This document shows positions 8,987-17,063 of a stretch of 64,000 nt of DNA, piece after piece. The notes beneath the pieces were generated by a model. That model ran no database searches. It saw only the letters and a program-made list of their open reading frames with translations, and was not told the DNA's origin. Source of the DNA: Sulfuritalea sp. (GTDB taxonomy: Bacteria > Pseudomonadota > Gammaproteobacteria > Burkholderiales > Rhodocyclaceae); contig JALNYT010000009.1 in assembly GCA_023229685.1 (NCBI GenBank), positions 66,330-130,329 on the forward strand. The letters run 5' to 3'. Numbering within the stretch: position 1 is the stretch's first letter; every line of letters begins with the position of its first letter. Made by a program: the position numbers and the translations under genes.

Positions 8987-9568
8987 ATGGCGGATGACGC
9001 GGAAAGCGAACTCATCGCCCGGGCGCAGGAAGGCGACCATCGCGCCTTCGCGGCGCTGGTCCGCCGGTATCAGGATCGCGTCTTCCGTTTCATCCTGCGC
9101 CTGATCGGCGCCCGCGACGAAGCCATGGACCTGACTCAGGAGACCTTCATGAAAGCTCACCAGGCCTTGCCCGGCTGGCGGCCGGAGGCGCAGTTCCGCA
9201 CCTGGCTGTTCCGCATCGCGCACAACGCCGCGCTCGACGTCCTGCGCCGCCGGGAGCGCATCGAGTTCGTTTCCTTCGCCGACCTTCCGGCCGGCGAGGA
9301 AGACCATGCCCTGCCCGATCCTGCGCGACAACCCGACCAGCGCCTGGCCGACCGGCAGAGCATCGAACTGCTCGAACGAACGCTGCAGGAACTCCCGGCC
9401 GAGCACCGCGAGATCCTCCTGCTGCGTGAACTGGAAGACATGTCCTACACCGAAATTGCCGCGACGCTGGGAATCGCCGAAGGCACCGTCAAATCCCGCC
9501 TCGCCCGTGCCCGCAGCGCCGCCATTGCCGGCTACCAACGCCACTCCGGAGACAACCGCCATGAATGA
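8987..9568 (+). CDS. RNA polymerase ECF sigma factor (RpoE-like)
   Basis: A 193-aa sigma-70 family ECF factor. Region 2 covers about residues 8-90 (ALVRRYQDRVFRFILRL, DLTQETFMKAHQAL, FRTWLFRIAHNAALDVLRRR) and region 4 about 125-185 (LPAEHREILLLRELEDMSYTEIA, GIAEGTVKSRLARAR). It overlaps the anti-sigma gene by 8 bases and is preceded by a promoter of the type it probably recognises. The neighbouring periplasmic metal-sensor-like protein suggests it answers an envelope or metal stress signal, but the inducer is inference. Confidence 0.93.
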   Translation: MADDAESELIARAQEGDHRAFAALVRRYQDRVFRFILRLIGARDEAMDLTQETFMKAHQALPGWRPEAQFRTWLFRIAHNAALDVLRRRERIEFVSFADLPAGEEDHALPDPARQPDQRLADRQSIELLERTLQELPAEHREILLLRELEDMSYTEIAATLGIAEGTVKSRLARARSAAIAGYQRHSGDNRHE

Positions 9569-10025
9569 CCAGCCAACGCCCATGCACGCGCCCGACCTGC
9601 CCGGGCTGTCCGCCTATCTGGACGGCGAACTCGACGCCGAGGAGCGGCAGCGCGTCGCCATCCACCTTGCCGCCTGTCCGGTCTGCACTGGCCGTCTCGC
9701 GGAACTGGCGGCGCTCTCGACCGACCTCAGGGCACTGCCCGAGGAAAGCCTTGGCTTCGATCTGGCTGGCGTAATCGAAAGTCGCCTCGCCGCAGCACCG
9801 CGTCGGACCGTTGCGCGTCGCCGGCGCGACTGGTGGATGGGCTGGCCGGCTGCTGTAGGCTCCGCGGCGTCGATCGCGGCCGGCGTCCTCATGGGCTCGG
9901 CGCTGGTCACCGGAAGTGCCGCCGCGGCCCCGCGCATGGCCGCGATGCGCGTCTTCGACACGATGCCGCCGGGCAACTTGTGCGTGGGCCTCGAATCCTG
10001 CTATGTCAAGGGAAGCGTCAAATGA
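9561..10025 (+). CDS. Zinc-finger anti-sigma factor, membrane-anchored
   Basis: A 154-aa protein starting at an ATG that overlaps the end of the sigma gene. The N-terminal cytoplasmic part holds a ZAS-type motif HLAACPVC (H-x3-C-x2-C) after SAYLDGELDAEERQRV, which is the typical sigma-binding domain. A single membrane segment follows (about residues 92-120, WPAAVGSAASIAAGVLMGS), leaving a short periplasmic tail with two cysteines. Its stop overlaps the start of the next gene by 4 bases (ATGA), so all three proteins are translationally coupled. Confidence 0.88.
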   Translation: MNDQPTPMHAPDLPGLSAYLDGELDAEERQRVAIHLAACPVCTGRLAELAALSTDLRALPEESLGFDLAGVIESRLAAAPRRTVARRRRDWWMGWPAAVGSAASIAAGVLMGSALVTGSAAAAPRMAAMRVFDTMPPGNLCVGLESCYVKGSVK

Positions 10026-10477
10026 AACCGAACCAACTGCGCATCGCGCTCGCTCTGTCCGTCCTCATTAACTTGGGCGTGCTCGGCGCCGTAGCCTACC
10101 GGGCGATTGCTCCGGCCGCGGCGCCAGCAGCGGGCGAGAGCCTGCCGCGCCACCTGCAACTGAGCGCGGATCAAGTGCATCGCTGGCACGAATCGGAGGC
10201 AGGCTTCCTTACGCAACTTGTCGCCGGCGCCGACAAAATCCGCGTACACCGCGATCGCATGATCGGCGCGATCTTCGCCGACGCGCCCGATCAGGCGCTG
10301 ATCGACACCGAACGCACGGCGATCGCGCGCCTGCAGGACGAGCAGCAGAAGCTGGTGATCGGACAACTGTTGCGCGAACGCGAACTGCTGCAGCCGGTGC
10401 AGCGCGACCGGCTCGCTCGCCTTCTGCTGGCACAGCCGGTCGGACCGTCGACCATCGAGCAGTTGCACCGCGACTAG
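10022..10477 (+). CDS. Periplasmic metal-sensor-like protein (CnrX/ZraP/Spy type)
   Basis: A 151-aa protein with one N-terminal membrane anchor or signal (LRIALALSVLINLGVLGAVAY) followed by a mostly helical periplasmic part. The long helices (HRWHESEAGFLTQLVAGADKIRVHRDR and IARLQDEQQKLVIGQLLRERELL) fit the Metal_resist / CpxP-Spy fold. In nickel-cobalt (cnr) systems a homologous sensor works with an anti-sigma factor to release the ECF sigma. Start and anti-sigma stop overlap as ATGA. The metal specificity cannot be told. Confidence 0.75.
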   Translation: MKPNQLRIALALSVLINLGVLGAVAYRAIAPAAAPAAGESLPRHLQLSADQVHRWHESEAGFLTQLVAGADKIRVHRDRMIGAIFADAPDQALIDTERTAIARLQDEQQKLVIGQLLRERELLQPVQRDRLARLLLAQPVGPSTIEQLHRD

Positions 10478-10493
10478 GCGGCGCCGGGGCGAT

Positions 10494-10521
10494 GGAACAT
10501 TTCCATCGCCCATTCGTTTAA
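10494..10521 (+). promoter_or_regulatory. ECF-type promoter in front of the His-rich exported protein
   Basis: GGAACAT (10494-10500), a 16-base spacer and TTTAA (10517-10521) match the layout of the promoter at 8927-8954. It lies just after the sensor gene and 72 bases before the gene at 10593, marking that gene as a probable direct target of the local sigma factor. Confidence 0.65.
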
Positions 10522-10592
10522 GTCAGCGAGGCCCGGATCCGGACGCAAGACATGCGACGGCGGGCATCACTCAACCAAACGGAGATCAACAC

Positions 10593-11090
10593 ATGAAACG
10601 GAAAACATCGGGCGCCCTGAGCGCGATTCTTTTTGCCGCCGGCCTGTCCCTCGCCGCCGCGAGTCACGCGGCGCCGACGCACAAGCACGACACCCACGCC
10701 GAGCACGGTGCGCCGGACGCTTTGCAACTGAATGCCGGGAAGAAATGGGGAACCGACGAAGCGCTGCGCAAGGCCATGGACAACATCCGCCAGGCCGTCG
10801 AGGCCTCACTGCACGAGATCCACGAAAACCGGTTGCCGGCCGCCGGCTACGGAGCGCTGGCGCACAAGGTCGAAAGCGAAGTCGGCAACATCGTCAGCAA
10901 TTGCAAGCTGGAGCCGAAGGCGGATGCCCAATTGCACCTGATCGTCGCCGACCTGCTGGCCGGCTCCGAGCAAATGGCCGGCAAGATCAAGAAGGCCAAG
11001 CGCCAGGACGGAGCGGTGAAGGTGATCGGTGCGCTTGAAAAATATGCTGCCTATTTTGATGATCCGCAGTTCAAGCCGATCGCGCACTGA
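10593..11090 (+). CDS. Exported His-rich helical protein, DnrO-like
   Basis: A 165-aa protein with a signal peptide (MKRKTSGALSAILFAAGLSLA, cleavage near SHAA) and a histidine-rich start of the mature chain (HKHDTHAEH). The remainder is predicted helical with motifs LNAGKKWGTDEALRKAM and IVSNCKLEPKADAQLH, resembling proteins annotated DnrO in Proteobacteria. The fold may be a four-helix bundle; metal binding by the His cluster is an inference. The ECF-type promoter upstream links it to the sigma/anti-sigma/sensor operon. The ribosome-binding site is ACGGAG. Confidence 0.7.
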   Translation: MKRKTSGALSAILFAAGLSLAAASHAAPTHKHDTHAEHGAPDALQLNAGKKWGTDEALRKAMDNIRQAVEASLHEIHENRLPAAGYGALAHKVESEVGNIVSNCKLEPKADAQLHLIVADLLAGSEQMAGKIKKAKRQDGAVKVIGALEKYAAYFDDPQFKPIAH

Positions 11091-11127
11091 CCCGATCAGG
11101 CGGCTGGTGGCGGCGTAGCGTCAGGCA

Positions 11128-11403
11128 TCACCCCGCGCCTGCCTGCAGACCCGGGTGGAAAAAGCGAATAGCGTCACTGCTACCCGCCTTGGACGAATCA
11201 TGAACCACCGCGCCGGCCTTGCGGCTGGGATAGGCCCAATTGAGATAGGCAACGCGCAACCTGACCAACTCGTCCTGCGCGTCCGTCTCACCACGGGCTG
11301 CCCGTTTCAGTAGTGTCTGAAAATGCCGCTCACTGGCACAGTCGAGCTCTAGCGGGGAAGTTGCCGGCGGCAAGCCGACCATTTCATTGAGCGGAGGAAT
11401 CAT
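11128..11403 (-). CDS. Hypothetical 91-aa protein
   Basis: No family recognised. The chain MIPPLNEMVGLPPATSP continues into a charged helical middle (ERHFQTLLKRAARGETDAQDELVRLR) and a less ordered C-terminus. AAGGA lies about 12 bases upstream of the ATG. It follows the lysine-rich protein gene on the same strand 41 bases downstream, so the two may be co-transcribed from the operator-bearing promoter at 12021-12063. Confidence 0.5.
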   Translation of the reverse strand: MIPPLNEMVGLPPATSPLELDCASERHFQTLLKRAARGETDAQDELVRLRVAYLNWAYPSRKAGAVVHDSSKAGSSDAIRFFHPGLQAGAG

Positions 11404-11444
11404 CTCTCATATCCTTGGTACTAGGCGGGTTGCTCGGCAGACTG

Positions 11445-11852
11445 CTAGTTGGCTTTCGTCGCAGGTTGGCTGGCCCTTGTAAGCTCCACTTGCGCCACCG
11501 CCTTCTTCAACTGAACATCTTCCAAGGCCACGAGCAACATGAGCCCGGCACGCAACAACTCGCTTCTCTTGGCGCTTACGCCCAGCGCCAGCAATCGCTT
11601 CTTGACGGCGGTAAGTTGCGCATACTCGTTGTCCGGTATCTTGTAGCGATTGGACACCAGCTTGAGCTTCTTCGGCTTGCCACCGTTGGACTTCGTCTGT
11701 TTTGCAGGCGCCGACACTTTCACAGGCTTCTGCCCCGGTTTTGCCGCAAGGACCTTGGAAAGCCTTACACGGTTGGCGCGGGTTGCGGTACTCGCCTCGG
11801 CGGCAGCCGGGACGAGCTTCGCTGCGGTGGGTGCATTCTTGGCGGCTGGCAT
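11445..11852 (-). CDS. Lys/Ala-rich protein with putative DNA-binding C-terminal domain
   Basis: A 135-aa protein. The first ~60 residues are rich in Ala, Lys and Pro, like histone H1-type tails (AKPGQKPVKVSAPAKQTK). The second half (residues ~63-115, KLVSNRYKIPDNEYAQLTAV and LLALGVSAKRSELLRAG) looks like a short strand plus two helices, similar in outline to ribbon-helix-helix proteins. A nucleoid- or RNA-binding role is possible but unproven. An AAAGGA ribosome-binding site supports the start. The upstream region carries a tandem palindromic operator with a TAGAAT -10 element, so the gene is probably under the regulon described in the findings. Confidence 0.65.
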   Translation of the reverse strand: MPAAKNAPTAAKLVPAAAEASTATRANRVRLSKVLAAKPGQKPVKVSAPAKQTKSNGGKPKKLKLVSNRYKIPDNEYAQLTAVKKRLLALGVSAKRSELLRAGLMLLVALEDVQLKKAVAQVELTRASQPATKAN

Positions 11853-11994
11853 TTCAAGTCCTTTCGTTAGGATTTCAATTGCGCATCATTGATCCTGCAA
11901 ACAACTCCGCGCAAGACTCGAGCACCTGAGCCAATTACCGCTGGACCATATATGTCAAACCAGTCGGGCGGCGCATCATTTGCCCTTGCCAGTC

Positions 11995-12063
11995 ATTCTA
12001 TGCAAACCAAATGGAATGAAAATACCCGCGGACAGGTATTTCGGCTACTGCCTTACGGGTATT
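11995..12063 (-). promoter_or_regulatory. Tandem palindromic operator and promoter (site a)
   Basis: Proximal palindrome AATACC-N8-GGTATT (12021-12040, perfect) and distal GCTACT-N8-GGTATT (12044-12063) are spaced 23 bp start to start. On the minus strand a TAGAAT -10 element (11995-12000) lies 20 bp from the proximal palindrome, placing the operator centres near -42 and -65. It drives the Lys/Ala-rich gene whose start is at 11852. The other 11853-12107 sequence has no convincing gene. Confidence 0.75.
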
Positions 12064-12107
12064 TCCTGGTGCGCCACCGGCCAGCAATCATCGGCCTGAA
12101 ACAGGCG

Positions 12108-12755
12108 TCAGGGCAAAACCAGGCCGGTCCGGATGGCGTACTTGGTAAGGTCAACGACGTTGTGCACCTCGAGCTTTCTCATGAGGTTGCGGCGGTGCAC
12201 GTCGACCGTACTTGGCGCAATATGCAATTCAGCTGCAATTGCGGGCGCACTCTTGCCTTCCGCGAGAAGGGTGGCCACCTGCACTTCGCGACGCGAGAGC
12301 GAACTGCGGTCGGACTTTGCCGACGTGGGCTGCCGATCGCGCAAACTGTCGGCCAGCAACGCGCCGACTTCAGAGCAAAGATAGCTGCGCCCCTGGATCA
12401 CGTTGCGAATGCCCTGTTTCAACTCGGCGCCGGCCGCGGACTTGGTGATGTAGCCGCGGGCGCCGACATCGAGCATCTGCTGAATGATGCGTCGGTCAAG
12501 ATAAGTAGACAAGGCCAGCACCTTTATATCCGGGTGCCTGGCGAGCAAGCGCCGCGTGGTCTCGATGCCTGATTGCCCGGGCAGGGCGACATCCATCACG
12601 ACCACGTCGGGGGCCAGTTCTTCGGCCACCCGCAACGCCGTCTCGCCATCGCCGACTTCGGCCACCACTTGCATGCCGACGTCCTGCTCCAGCACCGTGC
12701 GCAATGCCTCCCGCACCATCGTATGGTCATCGACAAGCATGATCCGGATTTTCAC
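12108..12755 (-). CDS. NarL/FixJ-type response regulator
   Basis: A 215-aa regulator: receiver domain (residues ~3-120) with acidic pocket LVDDH, phospho-acceptor in VVMDVALPGQSG and the conserved lysine in ITKSAAG, then a LuxR-type HTH (LSRREVQVATLLAEGKS, IAPSTVDVHRRNLMRKL). The GTG at 12755 is preferred: it has AAGGAG upstream and overlaps the kinase stop as GTGA, whereas the longer ATG would lie inside the kinase gene. It is co-transcribed with the PAS histidine kinase. Two tandem palindromic operators flank this operon, so this is the main candidate for binding them. Confidence 0.93.
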   Translation of the reverse strand: MKIRIMLVDDHTMVREALRTVLEQDVGMQVVAEVGDGETALRVAEELAPDVVVMDVALPGQSGIETTRRLLARHPDIKVLALSTYLDRRIIQQMLDVGARGYITKSAAGAELKQGIRNVIQGRSYLCSEVGALLADSLRDRQPTSAKSDRSSLSRREVQVATLLAEGKSAPAIAAELHIAPSTVDVHRRNLMRKLEVHNVVDLTKYAIRTGLVLP

Positions 12756-14893
12756 GGTTGATTCTCCTTCGCGGCAATGGAACAAGGTACGGTCAGGGTA
12801 ACCGCGGTGCCATTGCCAGGGCTGCTGTCAATTTCCATTTGGCCTCCGATATTGGTTATGCGCTCGTAGATGGAATTCAGGCCGAAAGTGCCTTGCCGCG
12901 GCACGCCATCATGGAAACCGGTTGGATCGAAGCCGCAACCATCGTCGCTGACGACCAGCGTGAGCCGGGTTCCGTCACAATGGCAATACAGCGTTGCGTC
13001 GCTGACATTGGCATGCTTGGCGACATTGATCAGGAGTTCGCGAACCGAACGGTACAGCATTGCCTGTATCTCGCTGACCAGTTCCTGCGGCGGGTGTTCG
13101 TCGTCCAGATGCACGCGCATGCCATAGATGCGTTTCATCTCGTCGACAAGCCATTCCAGCGCCGGCAACAGACCAAGCGTGTGCAGGATCGGCGGGCTCA
13201 ACTCCAGCGTGATCTCCCGCGCCGACTGTTCGGCCTTGTCCACCAGTCCCACGATCTGATTGATTGAAGAGTCGAGCGAACCCACGACAAGCGAGGTCAG
13301 CTTGATCTTGATAACAGCCAACAGTTGGCCCAGATTGTCATGCAGGTCTTGCGCCAACAGATTCCGCTCGCGTTCTTCGGTCAGCGTCAGCTGGCCTGCA
13401 AGCCTGCGTAGTTCCTGTGTCCGCTCCGTCACCTTGGCCTCGAGACTCGCAGCCATTTCACGCAATTGTTCCTCGGCCCGTTTGCGCTCGGTAATGTCGA
13501 TCGAAATGCCACCGATCAGGGCAGGCTTCCCTTTCCGCGGAATTGTGAACTTGCGCGTCTCGTAGAGCCGCGGTTCGCCGTCCCTGCCTGGTATCCATTC
13601 CTCCGTGATCACATTTCCATCTTCGATCGCTCGGTGATCATCTGCGATCATCTTTTCTGCAAGTTCTGAAGGGAAAATATCCCGATTGGATTTCCCAAGC
13701 CCCGGTTGTGCTCCGATAATTTCCGCCGAATAGCGGTTCGTATAAACAATAGTGCTTTCTCTGTCCTTGATGAACGCTGCGGCCGGCAGGGTGTCCATGA
13801 ATAGGCCGAAGCGCTCTTCGCTCTCGACCAGCGCCTGTTCAGCGCGCTTGCGCTTGCTGATGTCGGTATGGACGATGACTGCTCCCCGCTCTTGCGTGTT
13901 AAGCGGCGTCACGAGCATGTTGAACCAGCGTTGCTGGTTCGGAGTATGACAGGGATATTCAAGATGGAAGCTCGGCAAACGACCGTCGAGCACCAGCCGG
14001 ATTCCGTCATGTGCTTGGCGGGCTTCGTCTGCAGAGTCGCCGCGGCTTGCCTGGCAGACATGAAGATAGTTGACCCCGATCCCCGTCTTTCCAGCCGGAT
14101 CTCCAGGCTCGGTACCGTTCTCCAGGGCGAAGCGCCGCCACGGCTCATTGACCGCCACGATGACGCCATCGGGGTCAAGCACGGCGACTTGCGAAGACAG
14201 TGAGTCCAGCACCGCAATCCTGAATTCCTCGCTCCGGTGCAGAGCGGTCTGGCTGATCTTCTTCGCGCTGACGTCAGTCAGCACCACACGCAACGTCGGC
14301 GCCTTGCTGTCCTTTGCCAGGCGCAGGCTATCCAGCCGCACATCAAGCCGCGTACCGTCCTGGCGCAACAGCGCGACTTCACTATTCAGTTTGGCATCCG
14401 GTTGCAGTGCCTTCACGAAATGCCGGTGCCAACGGTCGCGGTCTTCGGCGGCAACAAATCTGCCAAAGCTGGCTTGCAGCAGTTTTGCGCGATCCGCCCC
14501 CAGCATTGCGGCGCCGGTCAGATTGATTTCGACAATCAGCCCCTTCTCGTCGAGCGTGAGATACCCGACGGGAGCAAAGTCATAAAACTCAGCGTAGCGG
14601 TCATGAGACTCTTCAAGGGCAATCAGGGATTGGCGCAAAGTCTCGTTCTGCATCTCCAGCTCGATCTGATACACCTGAAGTTCATGCACCAGTTTCTCCG
14701 CCGGCTGGTGAGCGGCCTCGAACACCGGGGCGCCCGGCGCAAGTTTGACAGCAGAGGCGGCGCCAAGTCGCGTCTTGGCCTCTGCCCGCAGCTCTGGATC
14801 GCCCCGATCCTTTTTGCCGCCTGGGCTCAAGAGATTTCCATCGTGATGCCGACCGGACGGGTCATGCGTCCTTTCGATCTTCCTGCTTGCCAC
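12752..14893 (-). CDS. Soluble multi-PAS histidine kinase (HisKA_3, NarX/DegS-like)
   Basis: A 713-aa cytoplasmic kinase without membrane segments. After a charged N-terminal coil come three PAS domains (about residues 95-215, 225-350 and 355-475, the last ending ISIDITERKRAEE), a coiled coil, a HisKA_3 dimerisation domain with the phospho-acceptor in DLHDNLGQLLAV (~505-575) and a HATPase with VSDDGCGFDP and GTFGLNSIYERI. Soluble PAS kinases of this type commonly sense redox, oxygen or small ligands, but no haem or flavin ligand can be read here. The start is GTG at 14893 with AAGGAAG upstream. The stop overlaps the regulator start. Confidence 0.92.
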   Translation of the reverse strand: MASRKIERTHDPSGRHHDGNLLSPGGKKDRGDPELRAEAKTRLGAASAVKLAPGAPVFEAAHQPAEKLVHELQVYQIELEMQNETLRQSLIALEESHDRYAEFYDFAPVGYLTLDEKGLIVEINLTGAAMLGADRAKLLQASFGRFVAAEDRDRWHRHFVKALQPDAKLNSEVALLRQDGTRLDVRLDSLRLAKDSKAPTLRVVLTDVSAKKISQTALHRSEEFRIAVLDSLSSQVAVLDPDGVIVAVNEPWRRFALENGTEPGDPAGKTGIGVNYLHVCQASRGDSADEARQAHDGIRLVLDGRLPSFHLEYPCHTPNQQRWFNMLVTPLNTQERGAVIVHTDISKRKRAEQALVESEERFGLFMDTLPAAAFIKDRESTIVYTNRYSAEIIGAQPGLGKSNRDIFPSELAEKMIADDHRAIEDGNVITEEWIPGRDGEPRLYETRKFTIPRKGKPALIGGISIDITERKRAEEQLREMAASLEAKVTERTQELRRLAGQLTLTEERERNLLAQDLHDNLGQLLAVIKIKLTSLVVGSLDSSINQIVGLVDKAEQSAREITLELSPPILHTLGLLPALEWLVDEMKRIYGMRVHLDDEHPPQELVSEIQAMLYRSVRELLINVAKHANVSDATLYCHCDGTRLTLVVSDDGCGFDPTGFHDGVPRQGTFGLNSIYERITNIGGQMEIDSSPGNGTAVTLTVPCSIAAKENQP

Positions 14894-15079
14894 GGGCTTC
14901 CTTTTTTGAGTTTCATACCCCGCTCGTCGCCACGACTAACGGGGATGGCTTGCATATTCACTATACCCCCCGCCACACCAATGGCCATTCCCCTCCCCTC
15001 CTCAACTGTCTGGTCTGCTGGCGGCTAATCCAGGACAACACAAACCGAAGCATTATCAACGGATCGACCCCCAACCGGA

Positions 15080-15148
15080 AATACCCCGAAACCCTTAGCC
15101 GGAATACCCCTCTGCCGGTATTTACAGGCCTGATTCAAAACCTAGACT
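15080..15148 (+). promoter_or_regulatory. Tandem palindromic operator and promoter (site b)
   Basis: A perfect AATACC-N8-GGTATT (15103-15122) follows a half-site AATACC (15080-15085) in the same 23-bp phase. TAGACT (15143-15148) lies 20 bp beyond the proximal palindrome as a -10 element, oriented towards the BCAM0308 gene at 15264. The region 14894-15263 between that gene and the divergent kinase contains no other gene that I can support. Confidence 0.72.
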
Positions 15149-15263
15149 GGACTGGTCTGGGTCATCCGAACTGCTTCAAGCACGATAGCTGACATGACCA
15201 TATGAATCGGAGTGCCGAAGATCAATGATCCGGCACGCACGCCACACGCAAAGGAAATGAACC

Positions 15264-15764
15264 ATGAACAACAAGACCATGCCCCAAGGTTTTCATCCTG
15301 TCCGCCGTGACCGCCTGCTGCAGGAACAAACGCAGGACGCCTATAAGCTCAAGGGCAAGCTGCCGGAACCGACGGTCTGCGCGCAGTGTGGCGCGGTATT
15401 CCGCGAGGGACGCTGGCAGTGGGGCGAGGCGCCGAAAGAAGCCCACCATGCAACCTGCCCGGCTTGCCATCGTGCGAACGATCACTATCCGGCGGGCTTC
15501 GTCAGCCTCGGCGGAGCATTCTTCGTGTCCCATCGCGAGGAGATCATGAAGCTGGTGCGGCACGAAGCAGAACGCGAGAAGCTGGAACACCCGCTCAAAC
15601 GGATTATGGCGATTGAAGAACAGAATGATGCGGTACTGATCACGACCACCGATATCCATCTCGCCCGTGGCATAGGCGAGGCCGTGCACCACGCGTATCA
15701 GGGCGAACTCGAATTCCACTACAAGCCGGATGAAAATCTGCTGCGTGTGCACTGGGCGCGCTGA
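15264..15764 (+). CDS. BCAM0308 family zinc-ribbon protein (NMD3-like)
   Basis: A 166-aa protein with a zinc ribbon formed by CAQC (residues ~39-42) and CPAC (~66-69) and a downstream alpha/beta part (LEHPLKRIMAIEEQNDAVLITTTDIHLARGIGEA). Such proteins are named after Burkholderia cenocepacia BCAM0308 and are also labelled NMD3-like, possibly affecting ribosome or mRNA stability; the function is unproven. AAAGGA precedes the start. The gene lies directly behind operator site b, and AmrS begins 25 bases after its stop, so both may share this promoter. Confidence 0.8.
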   Translation: MNNKTMPQGFHPVRRDRLLQEQTQDAYKLKGKLPEPTVCAQCGAVFREGRWQWGEAPKEAHHATCPACHRANDHYPAGFVSLGGAFFVSHREEIMKLVRHEAEREKLEHPLKRIMAIEEQNDAVLITTTDIHLARGIGEAVHHAYQGELEFHYKPDENLLRVHWAR

Positions 15765-15789
15765 CGGCTAACGGAACGGTCCTGCAGTC

Positions 15790-16887
15790 ATGGATGAAGT
15801 CATCGGCATCGACCAGCGCCACCCGGCGAAATACTGGCACGTCCTCGACGACGGGCGCCTGCAGTGCGATGTTTGTCCGCGCGACTGCAAGCTTCACGAA
15901 GGCCAGCGCGGCGCATGTTTTGTCCGCGGTCGCGCCGAAAACCGGATGGTGCTGACTACCTACGGGCGTTCGTCCGGCTTCTGCATCGATCCCATCGAGA
16001 AGAAGCCGCTCAACCATTTCTTTCCCGGGTCCAGCGTGTTCTCGTTTGGCACCGCCGGCTGCAATCTGGCCTGCAAGTTCTGTCAGAACTGGGACATTTC
16101 CAAGTCGCGCGACATGGATCGCCTGATGGACCAGGCGTCGCCGCAGGCCATCGCCAAGGCGGCACAGTCCCATGGCAGCCAGAGCGTCGCCTTCACCTAC
16201 AACGACCCGGTGGTCTTTTTCGAGTACGCGCTCGATACGGCAGATGCCTGTCACCAACTCGGAATCAAGACGGTCGCCGTCACCGCCGGCTACATGCACG
16301 ATGCGCCGCGGCGCGAGTTCTACTCGAAGATGGACGCCGCCAACGTCGATCTGAAGGCCTTCACCGAAGACTTCTACGTCAAGCTGACCGGCGCGCACCT
16401 GCAGGCGATTCTCGACACGCTGGCCTATGTCCATCACGACACCGACTGCTGGCTGGAGATAACGACGCTGCTGATCCCCGGCCACAACGACTCCGATGGC
16501 GAAGTCACCGAACTGGCGAAATGGGTCGCGCGCGAACTCGGACCGGAGGTGCCGCTGCACTTCAGCGCCTTCCATCCCGACTGGAAGATGCCGGACGTGC
16601 CGCCAACGCCGCCGGCGACGCTGGCCAAAGCCCGCCGCATTGCACTCGATGCGGGCCTGCATTACGTGTACACGGGCAACGTGCATGATGTCGAAGGCGG
16701 CACCACGTATTGCCCCGGCTGCCACCACGCCGTCGTGGTGCGCGACTGGTACGATATCGGCCATTACGACCTCACCGCGCAGGGAAACTGTCCGAACTGC
16801 GGCGCGCGAATCGCCGGACGCTTCGGCGAATTCGGCAAGCCCTTCGGCCAACGGCGCATCCCGGTACTCATGCAGGCCCACGCCTGA
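15790..16887 (+). CDS. amrS: AmmeMemoRadiSam system radical SAM enzyme, copy 1
   Basis: A 365-aa radical SAM protein with the cluster motif CNLACKFC (C-x3-C-x2-C). It has an N-terminal zinc-like region (CDVCPRDCKLHEGQRGACF) and a C-terminal double CxxC (CPGC, CPNC). Motifs YGRSSGFCIDPIEKKPL and AFTYNDPVVFFEY are hallmarks of the AmrS family, whose partners are AmrA (AMMECR1) and AmrB (Memo). The substrate is unknown. No amrA or amrB accompanies this copy; those occur as a fusion at 49794 beside a second, closely similar amrS. Confidence 0.9.
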   Translation: MDEVIGIDQRHPAKYWHVLDDGRLQCDVCPRDCKLHEGQRGACFVRGRAENRMVLTTYGRSSGFCIDPIEKKPLNHFFPGSSVFSFGTAGCNLACKFCQNWDISKSRDMDRLMDQASPQAIAKAAQSHGSQSVAFTYNDPVVFFEYALDTADACHQLGIKTVAVTAGYMHDAPRREFYSKMDAANVDLKAFTEDFYVKLTGAHLQAILDTLAYVHHDTDCWLEITTLLIPGHNDSDGEVTELAKWVARELGPEVPLHFSAFHPDWKMPDVPPTPPATLAKARRIALDAGLHYVYTGNVHDVEGGTTYCPGCHHAVVVRDWYDIGHYDLTAQGNCPNCGARIAGRFGEFGKPFGQRRIPVLMQAHA

Positions 16888-16895
16888 TCCTCGCC

Positions 16896-17063
16896 ATGCT
16901 GAGAAAAACTGCCCTCAGACGATCCCTGGCCTTGGTGCTCATCATCCTCGGCGCGGCCCTGATGTTTCTGGCACCCGAGACCTGGGCCGGCTTGGCAATT
17001 CTGACAACCGGGGTCTCGCTGGAATTGATCGGCATCGCGCTGCGCCATCGGGATTCGTCTTGA
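16896..17063 (+). CDS. Small two-helix membrane protein (55 aa)
   Basis: Starts MLRKTALRRS with a basic N-terminus, then two hydrophobic segments (LALVLIILGAALMFLA and TWAGLAILTTGVSLELIGIAL) and a charged tail. No family recognised. It starts 8 bases after the AmrS stop, and its TGA overlaps a TTG start of the phosphoribosyltransferase, which suggests genuine translation within an operon. Confidence 0.6.
   Translation: MLRKTALRRSLALVLIILGAALMFLAPETWAGLAILTTGVSLELIGIALRHRDSS

Noticed and set aside
11889..12572. Plus-strand open frame covering operator a and the response regulator
   Set aside because: Antisense to a clear LuxR-type regulator; no domain in the translation.
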